Positions 8,606-16,990 of a DNA stretch of 62,419 bases are shown piece by piece (the stretch's first letter is position 1; each line of letters opens with the position of its first letter). The stretch lies in the NCBI RefSeq assembly GCF_003261635.1, contig NZ_QFXK01000089.1, positions 1 through 62,419 on the forward strand, read 5' to 3'. The notes under the pieces are model-generated. The model ran no database searches and was not told the DNA's origin. It worked only from the letters and a program-made list of their open reading frames with translations. The position numbers and the translations under genes were made by a program. The stretch comes from Kribbella monticola (GTDB lineage Bacteria > Actinomycetota > Actinomycetes > Propionibacteriales > Kribbellaceae).

Positions 8606-9544
8606 TCAGAAGTCGATGCGCAGGACCGCACGACGGTTGCCTGGGCGGCTGACCTCGGCGAAACCGGCATCGGTGAACATCGCGAGGGTGCCGACAGGCC
8701 CGCCGTCGACGAGATCCGGATACCCCTCCACAGCGCGGGCGCCCCGGTCCCGGGCGAACTCGGCGGCGGCGCGGGCGAGGGCACGACTGATTCCCCGGCG
8801 CCGATAGCCGGCCCGGGTGACGAAGCAAGTCACCGCCCAGACGGTCGCGTCGGTCTTGTCCTCGTTGCGGCCGAGCCACGGGACGCGGTAATCGCGCAGC
8901 AGCCTCGGGTGGTCGGCGCGCGGCGCGACGGCGCACCAACCGACCGGCTCGCCAGCGAGATACGCCACCAGGCCGGTCGTCGCACGTGCCTGCTGGTTGC
9001 CGCAGGCAGTCTGGTCGCGGAGCCGGGCGGCCAGTTCCTCGGCCCCTTCGGACGCCCAGGATTCCTTGGGCAGCATCCGGAACCGCTGACACCAGCACCG
9101 CGCCGTCTCGCCTGCCACGCCGAAGACCGCCTGCAGATCCTCCCAGGCCGCCTCGTTGGCCGGAACGATCTCGAGCTGTTCTGCGGTGACAGGTTCTCGC
9201 GAGCCGGTAGGACGGGAGACGGGCACTCGCTTCACTGGTCGCTTCTGCTGCCGGGGCAGCGGATCGAAGGTGAGCAGGATATCCACCGCATCGCCTGCGT
9301 CCAGCCCAGCTGGTTTGCGCACAGCGTCCTTCAGCGGGAGCAGATACTGACCGTCCTTCTGCGTCAGCACCGTCTTCCACTCGCTGCTGCCGAGCTGAGC
9401 GCGGATCGGAAGCGTTCCCCACCCGTAACCGGCACCCGAGGCAGCTGTCCTCAGTGCGGCGCTCTGCTGCTCGGGCACGGGAACGAAGTAGTACGGCGCT
9501 GGGCCGCGCCACTCGATGATCTCGCCGTTGAACTCCTGCTCCAT
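8606..9544 (-). CDS. DUF1905 domain - GNAT acetyltransferase fusion
   Basis: The 312-residue protein has two parts. Residues 1-95 match DUF1905 (EIIEWRGPAPYYFVPVPEQ, then a region ending in LKDAVRKPAGLDAGDAVDI), a small beta-barrel domain usually found alone or with YdeI-like domains. After a basic linker (QQKRPVKRVPVSRP), residues 118-312 form a GNAT acetyltransferase with the acetyl-CoA motif V-TRAGYRRRGISRALARAA. GNAT enzymes move an acetyl group from acetyl-CoA to an amine; the substrate is unknown. It converges on the anti-sigma gene with 4 nt between stops. The fusion could tie ligand binding to acetylation, which is inference. Confidence 0.8.
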   Translation of the reverse strand: MEQEFNGEIIEWRGPAPYYFVPVPEQQSAALRTAASGAGYGWGTLPIRAQLGSSEWKTVLTQKDGQYLLPLKDAVRKPAGLDAGDAVDILLTFDPLPRQQKRPVKRVPVSRPTGSREPVTAEQLEIVPANEAAWEDLQAVFGVAGETARCWCQRFRMLPKESWASEGAEELAARLRDQTACGNQQARATTGLVAYLAGEPVGWCAVAPRADHPRLLRDYRVPWLGRNEDKTDATVWAVTCFVTRAGYRRRGISRALARAAAEFARDRGARAVEGYPDLVDGGPVGTLAMFTDAGFAEVSRPGNRRAVLRIDF

Positions 9545-9576
9545 GTCCCGATGCTAAGCGCCATTCCAGACGGTTC

Positions 9577-9605
9577 GGTTCCGGATTCAGTGCCGGAACC
9601 TTTTT
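9577..9605 (+). promoter_or_regulatory. Perfect inverted repeat followed by T-tract upstream of secreted protein gene
   Basis: GGTTCCGG (9577-9584) and CCGGAACC (9593-9600) form an 8-bp stem with an 8-nt loop, directly followed by TTTTT. It resembles an intrinsic terminator but lies in a divergent intergenic region. The right arm contains GGAACC followed by a T run, which is how ECF -35 elements often look, so it may instead be a promoter with an overlapping operator for the gene at 9660. Confidence 0.4.
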
Positions 9606-9659
9606 GGTGCCGGCGGTGTATCTGAGGTGCATCGTTGGCTCGGCCGGAGGAGAACTGCC

Positions 9660-10334
9660 ATGAACCGTTGGGTACGCCGTACGTGTGCGCTGTTGTTCGC
9701 AGGGTTGATCAGCGTCGCCGGGGTGGCGGTGCCGGCTTCCGCCGGTGGGCCGACCAGTGTGATGCTCAGCGCTCCACCCAAAGTCGTTGCCGTCGGCTAC
9801 GACGATGTCCGGTACGGCCAGCTGCAAAGGCTGACCGAGGTCGAACTCACCGGTCCGAAGGAAGCCGGCGGCCACGCGCAAGGTCGCTTCGTCCGCGCGC
9901 TCTGGCTGATCCATGACATGTCGGCCTGGCGGTACGACCTGATCTATCCCAACGCGCCCGGTGGACCGTGGATCGCGACGTACGAGAATCCGAACGGTGG
10001 GCCCTCGCTGCCGGCTGAGCCGGTCTGGCACCGCAGCAGTGACTCCGTGGCGCTGACCAAGGTGCTCGTCTCCCTCGGCCTCGTGAACGGCGAGTTCTTC
10101 GGCGGCCCGACCGGTCCGCCGGATACTGCCGAACCGGCCGCGCTGCCCGAGCCCAGCACCCCGGTCACCACGCCACTTCCCGAGCCGGCTGCGCAGACCG
10201 TCGAGACTCACCAGGGAGCGCTCTCCGGCTGGCGCTGGGTGATCCCAGGCATCGTCCTCGGTGGGCTCGCCACCTACGTCGTACTGCGCCGGCTTCCGCG
10301 CCGTCGCCCCTGGGAACTGACCGACGTGGAGTGA
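9660..10334 (+). CDS. Secreted protein with C-terminal membrane anchor, unknown function
   Basis: The 224-residue protein begins with a classical signal peptide (positive RR, hydrophobic core, cleavage near VPASAGG at about residue 28), preceded by GGAGGAG. The mature part (about residues 29-150) is a soluble domain rich in aromatic residues, without a motif I recognise. It leads into a Pro/Thr/Glu-rich spacer and a final transmembrane helix (WVIPGIVLGGLATYVVL) with a basic tail, giving a type I topology. There is no LPxTG motif, so the helix rather than sortase should hold it. No function is proposed. Confidence 0.75.
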   Translation: MNRWVRRTCALLFAGLISVAGVAVPASAGGPTSVMLSAPPKVVAVGYDDVRYGQLQRLTEVELTGPKEAGGHAQGRFVRALWLIHDMSAWRYDLIYPNAPGGPWIATYENPNGGPSLPAEPVWHRSSDSVALTKVLVSLGLVNGEFFGGPTGPPDTAEPAALPEPSTPVTTPLPEPAAQTVETHQGALSGWRWVIPGIVLGGLATYVVLRRLPRRRPWELTDVE

Positions 10335-10478
10335 CCACGGGGGCCCGTCACGCACGGTGTCCGGCAATCTCCAGTACGTAGATGGACATTCTCACGATTC
10401 AAGACCGGGACCGGATGGTGGGAGACTCTGGCCTACCGTTTCTCGGCTGGGTTCCGTCCATCGTTGTCAGGAGTGCGT

Positions 10479-11408
10479 GTGGGTTCCGAGGTCGTTTCGG
10501 CCGTCTCCCCGACCCGGCAGGCGTTTCGCCGGGTCCGCCGGGATCGCAGCGCCCGGCTCGGCGCCGTACTGGTGGTCGTCCTGGTACTGATCGCGATCGC
10601 GGCGCCGTTGCTGGCGAAGCTCGAGGGGCAGGACCCGTACACGTACAACATCGGTCTGCTCGATCCGCTCCGCGGCAACGCGCCGCGGGGAGCCGTCGGC
10701 GGGCTCAGCGGCGACCACTGGTTCGGGATCGAGCCGCTGACCGGCCGGGACCTGTTCGCGATCGCGGTGCTCGGGCTGCGGACGTCGCTGTTCATCGCGA
10801 TCGTGGTCACCCTCGTCACCACGGTGGTCGGCACGCTCGTCGGGATCAGCGCGGCGTACTTCGGCGGCTGGTACGACGCGGTCGTCTCGCGGCTGCTCGA
10901 CTTCCTCTTCGGCTTCCCGTCGCTGCTGTTCATGATTGCCCTGGGCATCATTGTCCCGGCCGGGTTCCCGCGCTGGCTGCTGCTGATCATCGTGCTCAGC
11001 GTGTTCGGCTGGGCCGGGCTGGCAAGGCTGATCCGTAACCAGGCCAGGTCCCTGGTCGAGCGCGAGTTCGTCGAGGCGGCCCGGTCGTCGGGGTCCAGCG
11101 GCTGGCACATCGTCACCCGCGAACTGCTGCCCAACCTGCTCGGGCCGGTGCTGGTGATCGCCACGATGGCGGTGCCGGGAATCATCGGCGCGGAGGCGGG
11201 GTTGTCCTTCCTCGGGGTCGGCGTACCACCACCGACACCGAGTCTGGGCCGGTCGATCTCGGACTCGATCGTGTGGGTGTACACCGGCGCCGACCCGTGG
11301 TTCCTGGCGTTCCCGGGGGCGATGTTGTTCCTCGCCGTGCTCGGGTTCACCTTGCTCGGCGACGGTGTTCGCGACGCGTTCGACGTACGGCTGCGGAGGA
11401 CTCACTGA
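10479..11408 (+). CDS. Peptide/nickel ABC transporter permease (DppC-like)
   Basis: The 309-residue permease has an N-terminal cytoplasmic segment, a first helix (LGAVLVVVLVLIAIAAPLL), a periplasmic-type loop, and the BPD_transp_1 domain. The EAA loop is seen as EFVEAARSSGSSGWHIVTREL. This is the DppC/OppC half of an oligopeptide- or nickel-type importer. I chose GTG 10479 because AGGAG lies 5 nt upstream; TTG 10464 and GTG 10473 also stand in frame. It is the first gene of five (C-B-D-F-A) that overlap one another, so the transporter should be made from one mRNA. Confidence 0.9.
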   Translation: MGSEVVSAVSPTRQAFRRVRRDRSARLGAVLVVVLVLIAIAAPLLAKLEGQDPYTYNIGLLDPLRGNAPRGAVGGLSGDHWFGIEPLTGRDLFAIAVLGLRTSLFIAIVVTLVTTVVGTLVGISAAYFGGWYDAVVSRLLDFLFGFPSLLFMIALGIIVPAGFPRWLLLIIVLSVFGWAGLARLIRNQARSLVEREFVEAARSSGSSGWHIVTRELLPNLLGPVLVIATMAVPGIIGAEAGLSFLGVGVPPPTPSLGRSISDSIVWVYTGADPWFLAFPGAMLFLAVLGFTLLGDGVRDAFDVRLRRTH

Positions 11409-12406
11409 TGCCGGACCTGGTGTGGTTCGTGATCCGGCGGCTGCTCGCGACCGTGCTGGTGATGCTCGCGCTGAGCCTGGCCGTCTATCTGATCTTCTAC
11501 GCGCTCCCGGCCGACCCGGCCCGCCTCGGCTGCGGCAAGCCCTGTACGCCGGACCGCCTCGAGCAGGCCCGGCACTTCATGCAGCTCGACCAGAGCACCA
11601 TGCAGCAGTACCTGCAGTTCCTCAAGGGAATCGTGGCCGGCCGGACCTTCGGTGAGGGCGCCGCGGCCGTGCAGTGCAACGCGCCGTGCTTCGGATACTC
11701 GTTCCCGCTCGCGCGGCCGGTGACCACGTTGATCCTGAGCAGGCTGCCGATCACGGCGTCGATCGCGATCGGGGCCGCCGTGCTGTGGCTGATCGCCGGA
11801 GTGTCTCTCGGCCTCGGGGCCGCGCTCCGCCGGGGCAGGTTGTTCGACCGTTTCGCGGTGGGGTTCGCCTTGGTCGGTGTCGCCTCGCCGTCATTCCTGG
11901 TCGGGCTGCTGGCGATCCTGGTCTTCGGATTCTGGCTGAACATGGTGCCGGTGAACGGCTACGTGCCGCTCACCGACAGCCCGGTCGACTGGGCCTGGCA
12001 CCTGGTGCTCCCATGGGTCGTGCTGGCCGCGCTGAACGCCGCGTCGTACATCCGGCTGACGCGGGCGCAGATGCTGGAGGAGCTCAATCTCGACCACATC
12101 ACCACCGCCCGCGCGAAGGGCGCGGGGGAGGGCCGGGTCGTGCTGCTGCACGGACTGCGCGGTGTGCTGGTGCCGATCGTGACGATCTTCGGGCTCGATC
12201 TCGGTGGCCTGCTCGGCGGTGCGATCCTGACCGAGAAGGTGTTCAGCATGCAGGGCCTCGGCGAACTGCTGATCAGCTCGGTCGGTCAGCTCGACGTGGC
12301 GGTGGTGGTCGGCGTGACGTTGTTCTCGGCCTTCCTGGTGATTCTGGCGAACCTGGTGGTGGACGTGCTGCACGGAGTACTGGACCCGAGGGTCGGCCAT
12401 GCCTGA
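11408..12406 (+). CDS. Peptide/nickel ABC transporter permease (DppB-like)
   Basis: The 332-residue permease starts at an ATG sharing its A with the previous stop (TGATG). It has the DppB layout: an N-terminal helix (LVWFVIRRLLATVLVMLALSL), a long extracellular loop containing four cysteines (CGKPC and CNAPC), and a C-terminal five-helix permease domain. The EAA loop reads AQMLEELNLDHITTARAKGAG. It pairs with the preceding DppC-like protein to form the membrane channel. The paired cysteines in the first loop are unusual and may form disulfides. Confidence 0.9.
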   Translation: MPDLVWFVIRRLLATVLVMLALSLAVYLIFYALPADPARLGCGKPCTPDRLEQARHFMQLDQSTMQQYLQFLKGIVAGRTFGEGAAAVQCNAPCFGYSFPLARPVTTLILSRLPITASIAIGAAVLWLIAGVSLGLGAALRRGRLFDRFAVGFALVGVASPSFLVGLLAILVFGFWLNMVPVNGYVPLTDSPVDWAWHLVLPWVVLAALNAASYIRLTRAQMLEELNLDHITTARAKGAGEGRVVLLHGLRGVLVPIVTIFGLDLGGLLGGAILTEKVFSMQGLGELLISSVGQLDVAVVVGVTLFSAFLVILANLVVDVLHGVLDPRVGHA

Positions 12407-13568
12407 GCCGCGCAAGACACCGAGTGAGACCCCGGTGCTCGAGGTCCACGACCTACACGTCACGTTCCGGACCGAAGGCGGGCTGGTGCCGGCTGTCGAC
12501 GGCATCGACTTCGCCGTCGCGCCGGGCCAGACACTGGCGATCGTCGGCGAGTCCGGCTCGGGCAAGAGCGTCAGTTCGGCGGCCGTGATGGGCCTGCTGC
12601 CGTCCAACGCCGACGTCAAGGGCGAGGTGCTGTTGGACGGTCGGGAGCTGACGAAGCTGACCGCCGAGGAGCTGCGAAAGGTCCGCGGCAACGAGGTCGC
12701 GCTGGTCTTCCAGGACGCGCTCTCCGCCCTCAATCCGTACTACAGCGTCGGCTGGCAGGTCGCCGAGGCGTACCGGCTGCACCACGACGTCTCCAAGAAG
12801 GAGGCGAACGCCCGCGCGGTCCGGATGCTCGACCTGGTCGGCATCCCGTCGGCCGCGCAGCGAGCCCGGGCGTACCCGCACGAGTTCTCCGGCGGCATGC
12901 GGCAGCGGGTGGTGATCGCGATGGCGCTGGTCAACGACCCGAAGGTGCTGATCGCCGACGAGCCGACCACTGCCCTCGACGTCACCGTGCAGGCGCAGAT
13001 CATCCAGTTGCTCGAGGACGTGCAGACCGAATTCGGAACCGCTCTCGTGCTGATCTCGCACGATCTCGGCGTGGTCGCGGAGGTCGCGGACGACGTGCTG
13101 GTGATGTACGCCGGGCGCGCGGCCGAGCAGGGTTCGGTGAAGGACATCTTCTACCGCGCGGCCCATCCGTACAGCCTCGGGCTGCTCGGCGCGATGCCGC
13201 GCGTCGACGTACCGCCGAAGCATCGCCTCACCACGATTCCCGGCAGTCCGCCGTCGCCTGGCTCGATCGAGACCGGCTGCCCGTTCCAGCCGCGGTGTGC
13301 TTACACGGAACGCGTCGGAGAGCGCTGCATCACCGAGCGTCCGCTGCTCACGCCACGGCCGGGCGAGGGCAACCACGAAGCCGCCTGCCACCTGGGCCGC
13401 CGCCCGGAGATCGCCCAGGAGGTCGCCCGCACGGGAATCCAGGAGAACGCCGCCCCGGAAGGCGCCCCGCTCCAGCAGAGTGCCGCGCAGGAAAGCGCCC
13501 CGCTCGAGCACAGCGCTGCGAAGGCAGAGGGCCCGCTCCAGCCGAGTGCCGAGGAGAGTGCACTGTGA
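12399..13568 (+). CDS. Oligopeptide ABC transporter ATP-binding protein (DppD-like)
   Basis: The 389-residue ATPase overlaps the permease gene by 8 nt. It has Walker A GESGSGKS near residue 50, the ABC signature FSGGMRQRV, Walker B VLIADEPTTALDVT, and the oligopeptide-transporter C-terminal cysteine motif CPFQPRCAYTERVGERC that can bind an Fe-S cluster. After about residue 345 comes a 40-residue tail of 11-residue imperfect repeats (APLQQSAAQES, APLEHSAAKAE, GPLQPSAEES). This tail is not part of the normal family and looks like a recent in-frame expansion. Confidence 0.92.
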   Translation: MPEPRKTPSETPVLEVHDLHVTFRTEGGLVPAVDGIDFAVAPGQTLAIVGESGSGKSVSSAAVMGLLPSNADVKGEVLLDGRELTKLTAEELRKVRGNEVALVFQDALSALNPYYSVGWQVAEAYRLHHDVSKKEANARAVRMLDLVGIPSAAQRARAYPHEFSGGMRQRVVIAMALVNDPKVLIADEPTTALDVTVQAQIIQLLEDVQTEFGTALVLISHDLGVVAEVADDVLVMYAGRAAEQGSVKDIFYRAAHPYSLGLLGAMPRVDVPPKHRLTTIPGSPPSPGSIETGCPFQPRCAYTERVGERCITERPLLTPRPGEGNHEAACHLGRRPEIAQEVARTGIQENAAPEGAPLQQSAAQESAPLEHSAAKAEGPLQPSAEESAL

Positions 13569-14614
13569 GCACGGTCGAACAGAGCACCAAGGACGCGATC
13601 GGGCAGGACGCAGAGGAACTGCTGCGGCTGGACGGCGTGAAGAAGTACTTCGGCTTGCGCGGCGTCCCGTTCCGCAAGGCGGGCGCGGTGAAGGCGGTCG
13701 ACGGCGTCGATCTCGTCGTACGCCGGGGCGAAACGGTTGGCCTCGTCGGCGAATCCGGCTCGGGCAAGTCCACTCTCGCCCGGCTGGCGACGCGGCTCCT
13801 GGACCCCACGGAGGGCCGGGTCTCCATCTCCGGTCAGGACGTCACCACCGTGCGCGGCCGGCGGCTGCGTCCGGTCCGGCGCAAGATCCAGATGGTCTTC
13901 CAGGATCCGCAGGCCTCGCTCAACCCGCGGCAGTCGGTCGGCACGATCCTGACCACGCCGTTCCGTGCGCAAGGGATCCGTCCGAGTCGCGCCGAGCTGA
14001 TCGAGTTGCTGCACCAGGTCGGTCTCTCGGAGGAGCACCTGGAGCGCTATCCGCACGAGTTCTCGGGCGGTCAGCGGCAACGGATCGGAATCGCGAGAGC
14101 GCTCGCCGTACGGCCCGGTCTGCTGATCTGCGACGAGCCGGTTTCGGCCCTCGACGTTTCCGTCCAGGCGCAGGTGCTGAACCTGCTGGCCGACCTGCGC
14201 GACGAGCTCGGCCTGTCGTACGTGCTGGTCGCGCACGACCTCGCCGTGGTCCGGCAGGTCGCGGACCGGCTCGCGGTGATGTACCTGGGCACGATCGTCG
14301 AGGAGGGCCCGGCCGCCGAGGTGTACGCGGCGCCCGCTCATCCGTATACCCGAGCGCTGCTGTCCGCCGTACCGGTTCCCGATCCCGGCGCTGCCCGGGA
14401 GCGGATCGTGCTGACCGGCGACGTGCCCACCCCGATCGACCCGCCCTCCGGGTGTCCCTTCCGCACCCGGTGCTACAAGGTCCAGGACGTCTGCGCCACC
14501 GTCCGGCCCGTACTCGAACCAGTGGCAGGCGGCGAGCACCGGGCCGCGTGCTACTTCCCCGAAACTGCCAGTCCCGAAATCTCTCGAGCCCCCATGTCTG
14601 AGAGGACACCATGA
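13565..14614 (+). CDS. Oligopeptide ABC transporter ATP-binding protein (DppF-like)
   Basis: The 349-residue ATPase starts at a GTG overlapping the dppD-like stop (GTGA). It has Walker A GESGSGKS, the signature FSGGQRQRIGIARAL, Walker B LLICDEPVSALDVS, the H-loop (VAHDLAVV) and a C-terminal oligopeptide cysteine block (CPFRTRCYKVQDVC). It is the second ATPase of the heteromeric importer. An inserted basic stretch (RGVPFRKAGAVKAVDG) near the N terminus is normal for this subgroup. Confidence 0.92.
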   Translation: MSTVEQSTKDAIGQDAEELLRLDGVKKYFGLRGVPFRKAGAVKAVDGVDLVVRRGETVGLVGESGSGKSTLARLATRLLDPTEGRVSISGQDVTTVRGRRLRPVRRKIQMVFQDPQASLNPRQSVGTILTTPFRAQGIRPSRAELIELLHQVGLSEEHLERYPHEFSGGQRQRIGIARALAVRPGLLICDEPVSALDVSVQAQVLNLLADLRDELGLSYVLVAHDLAVVRQVADRLAVMYLGTIVEEGPAAEVYAAPAHPYTRALLSAVPVPDPGAARERIVLTGDVPTPIDPPSGCPFRTRCYKVQDVCATVRPVLEPVAGGEHRAACYFPETASPEISRAPMSERTP

Positions 14615-16290
14615 AACGCACTACCCGCGCGTTCGCGGTCGCGGCCGCACTGGCGTTGGCGGTCACCGCCTGCAACGCCAATGACAAGTCGGCCACGCCC
14701 GGCGGCGGCGGCACAGCCGCCGCCGAGCAAGGCGGCACGTTCCACATCCTCACCACCAGCAAGGAGCTGAGCCTCGACCCGGCCAAGAGCCAGAGCCTGG
14801 GCATCAGCGCGATCCACCTGGTACTGCGTGGGCTGACCTCGTGGAAGACGTCGCCGGACAAGGCCGCCGAGATCGTCCCCGACCTGGCCACCGACACCGG
14901 GCAGGTCAGCGCCGACGGGAAGACCTGGACGTACAAGCTGAAGCCGGGCCTCAAGTACGCCGACGGCTCGCCGATCGTTGCCGCTGACATCAAGTACGGC
15001 GTGGAGCGTTCCTTCGCGCCCGAGCTGTCCGGCGGCCTCGGCTACCACAAGTCGCTACTGGTGGGTGGCGACAAGTACGCCGGTCCGTACAAGGGCGGCG
15101 AGCTCGCCTCGATCGAGACCCCCGACGACAGCACCGTCGTCTTCAAGCTGAACAAGCCGTTCGGCGACTGGCCGTGGATCGTCAGCATGCCGGCCTTCGC
15201 CCCGGTGCCGAAGAAGGCCGACACGGACCCGGCCCACTACGGCGAGAAGCCGGCCGCCAGTGGCCCGTACCAGGTCAAGTCGTACTCGCCCGGCTCGAAG
15301 CTCGAGCTGGAGCGCAACCCGTCCTGGGACAAGGCCAGCGACCCGGCCCGGACCGGCCTGCCCGACGCGGTCGTCTACGACATGGGCCTGCAGGCCGACG
15401 TGATCAACCAGCGGCTGATCGCGGACGCCGGTGACGACAAGTTCGCCGCCACCACCGGTACGTCGGTGCCGGCCGCGCTGATCCCGACCGTGACCGGCAA
15501 CCCGGCGGTGAAGGCGCGCGTCGCCACCTCGCCGTCCGGTGCACTGGAGTACCTGGCGATGAACAACAAACGCCCGGCGCTGTCGAACCCGGCCGTCCGC
15601 AAGGCGATCGAGTACGCCGTCGACAAGCAGGCCGTCCAGGTCGCCGAGGGTGGCCCGGAGTTCGGCGGCGAGATCGCCACCACCTTGATCACGCCCGGGA
15701 TGGACGGCTACACCAAGTACGACCTGTACCAGGCGCCGCCGAACGGTGATCCCGAGAAGGCGAAGCAGTTGCTGGCCGCGGCCGGTGTGAGCAATCTCAG
15801 CCTGGTGCTGGCGGCGGACAACGCGCCGACCGGCCTGAGTGTCGCGCAGGCCATCCAGCAGGGGCTGAAGAAGGCCGGCATCACCGTCACCATCAAGCCG
15901 TACGACTCGGACGCGCTGACCGAGGTGCAGACCGGGCCGAAGGGCGACTACGACCTGACGGTGTCGAGCTGGCTGCCCGACTTCCCCAGCGCCATCGGCA
16001 ACATCCAGCCGCTGTTCGCGTCGTCGGAGATCGGCAACGGCGGGTACAACATGTCCCGCTACTCGAACCCGGCGGTGGACGCCGCGATCAACGCCGCCAC
16101 CGGGGAGTCCGACCGCGCCAAGGCCGCTACGGCCTGGGGCGCGATCGACCAGCAGATCATGAAGGACGCTCCGCTGGTCCCGCTGATCTACGCGCGCAAC
16201 GCGTTCCTGCACGGCTCGAAGGTGCAGAACTTCTACCTGCCGCCCTACCCGCCGTACCCGAACACGCTGATCGTGGGCCTGAGCAAGTAG
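14611..16290 (+). CDS. Family 5 substrate-binding lipoprotein of the ABC importer
   Basis: The 559-residue protein begins with a lipoprotein signal; the lipobox AVTAC puts the acylated cysteine at residue 21, followed by a Gly/Ala linker. The body is an SBP_bac_5 domain: SLDPAKSQSLGISAIHLVL, then the family block KYADGSPIVAADIKYGVERS. Such proteins capture peptides, nickel complexes or other cationic solutes outside the membrane. The gene overlaps the dppF-like stop (ATGA). Placing the receptor last instead of first in the operon is less common. A strong terminator follows. Confidence 0.93.
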   Translation: MKRTTRAFAVAAALALAVTACNANDKSATPGGGGTAAAEQGGTFHILTTSKELSLDPAKSQSLGISAIHLVLRGLTSWKTSPDKAAEIVPDLATDTGQVSADGKTWTYKLKPGLKYADGSPIVAADIKYGVERSFAPELSGGLGYHKSLLVGGDKYAGPYKGGELASIETPDDSTVVFKLNKPFGDWPWIVSMPAFAPVPKKADTDPAHYGEKPAASGPYQVKSYSPGSKLELERNPSWDKASDPARTGLPDAVVYDMGLQADVINQRLIADAGDDKFAATTGTSVPAALIPTVTGNPAVKARVATSPSGALEYLAMNNKRPALSNPAVRKAIEYAVDKQAVQVAEGGPEFGGEIATTLITPGMDGYTKYDLYQAPPNGDPEKAKQLLAAAGVSNLSLVLAADNAPTGLSVAQAIQQGLKKAGITVTIKPYDSDALTEVQTGPKGDYDLTVSSWLPDFPSAIGNIQPLFASSEIGNGGYNMSRYSNPAVDAAINAATGESDRAKAATAWGAIDQQIMKDAPLVPLIYARNAFLHGSKVQNFYLPPYPPYPNTLIVGLSK

Positions 16291-16298
16291 CCGACACT

Positions 16299-16348
16299 GT
16301 TGCGTCCGAACAACCGAGGGTCAGGCCCCACGGTTGTTCGGACGCAAC
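16299..16348. terminator. Long perfect hairpin terminator after ABC operon
   Basis: Positions 16299-16316 and 16331-16348 form a perfect 18-bp stem with a 14-nt loop, 9 nt after the stop of the substrate-binding gene and just before the end of the convergent HAD gene. It should act in both directions. Confidence 0.85.
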
Positions 16349-16359
16349 GCAGTGAGGGG

Positions 16360-16857
16360 TCAGGTGCGGCCTTCGGTTTCCTGGGCTTCGAAGAGGGTCG
16401 GCTGGGTCTCGGCATCGAGTCCCCAGTCGGCCCTCATCACCGTGTAGCCAGCCTTCTCGGCGGCGGCGCAAACCTTGACATCGTCGTCGACCAGTACGGC
16501 GACCGGCCGCTCCTGCGCGAGCGTTCGCAACCGGGCGAGCTTCATCACCACGGACGGGCGCCGGTCGTTGTTCCCGCGCATCAACAGCTTCCCGTCCGGA
16601 AAGCCGTTGTCCTCGAACCACTTCACCGTGTCGCGCCGCAGCCGCTCGGGCCGCCCGGTCAGATAGACGATCTCGTGCTCGGCCGCGAGCGTCGTCGCCA
16701 CGGCCAGCCCTTCGTCGAGCACCGCGTCGTCCTTGGCCGCCGCGAAGAACGAATCCCAGTCCTTGGGCCGCTTGGCGAGGAAGTGGATCCGCTTGCTGGT
16801 GTCCGACAACGTCGCGTCGATATCCAGTACGGCGTACGGTCGTTTCTCGTCGGGCAC
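16360..16857 (-). CDS. HAD-family phosphatase, polynucleotide 3'-phosphatase-like
   Basis: The 165-residue protein is a compact HAD hydrolase: motif I DIDATLSDT at about residues 12-20, motif II LTGRPE, a lysine in SVVMKLARL, and motif III VLVDDD. The arrangement of RPKDWDSFF, TGRPERLRRDTVKWFEDNGFP, LLMR and the conserved lysine resembles the 3'-phosphatase half of T4 Pnk-type enzymes, which remove 3'-phosphates from nucleic acid ends. That is inference from motif order. It lies about 130 bp from, and divergent to, an SbcD-like nuclease and SMC-like ATPase, which makes a DNA-end-processing role attractive. Confidence 0.75.
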   Translation of the reverse strand: MPDEKRPYAVLDIDATLSDTSKRIHFLAKRPKDWDSFFAAAKDDAVLDEGLAVATTLAAEHEIVYLTGRPERLRRDTVKWFEDNGFPDGKLLMRGNNDRRPSVVMKLARLRTLAQERPVAVLVDDDVKVCAAAEKAGYTVMRADWGLDAETQPTLFEAQETEGRT

Positions 16858-16990
16858 GTCGCTCAGTGTCCCGCATCCCGGGATTTGACGTCGTGCTGGG
16901 CCGGGTGGGTGTTCGCATGCCGGGCATCACGCTGGGTTGTGGGTGTGTTGGTTGGGAGTTGTCGGCGGCGCGGGTTAGCGTTCTCGCGCG

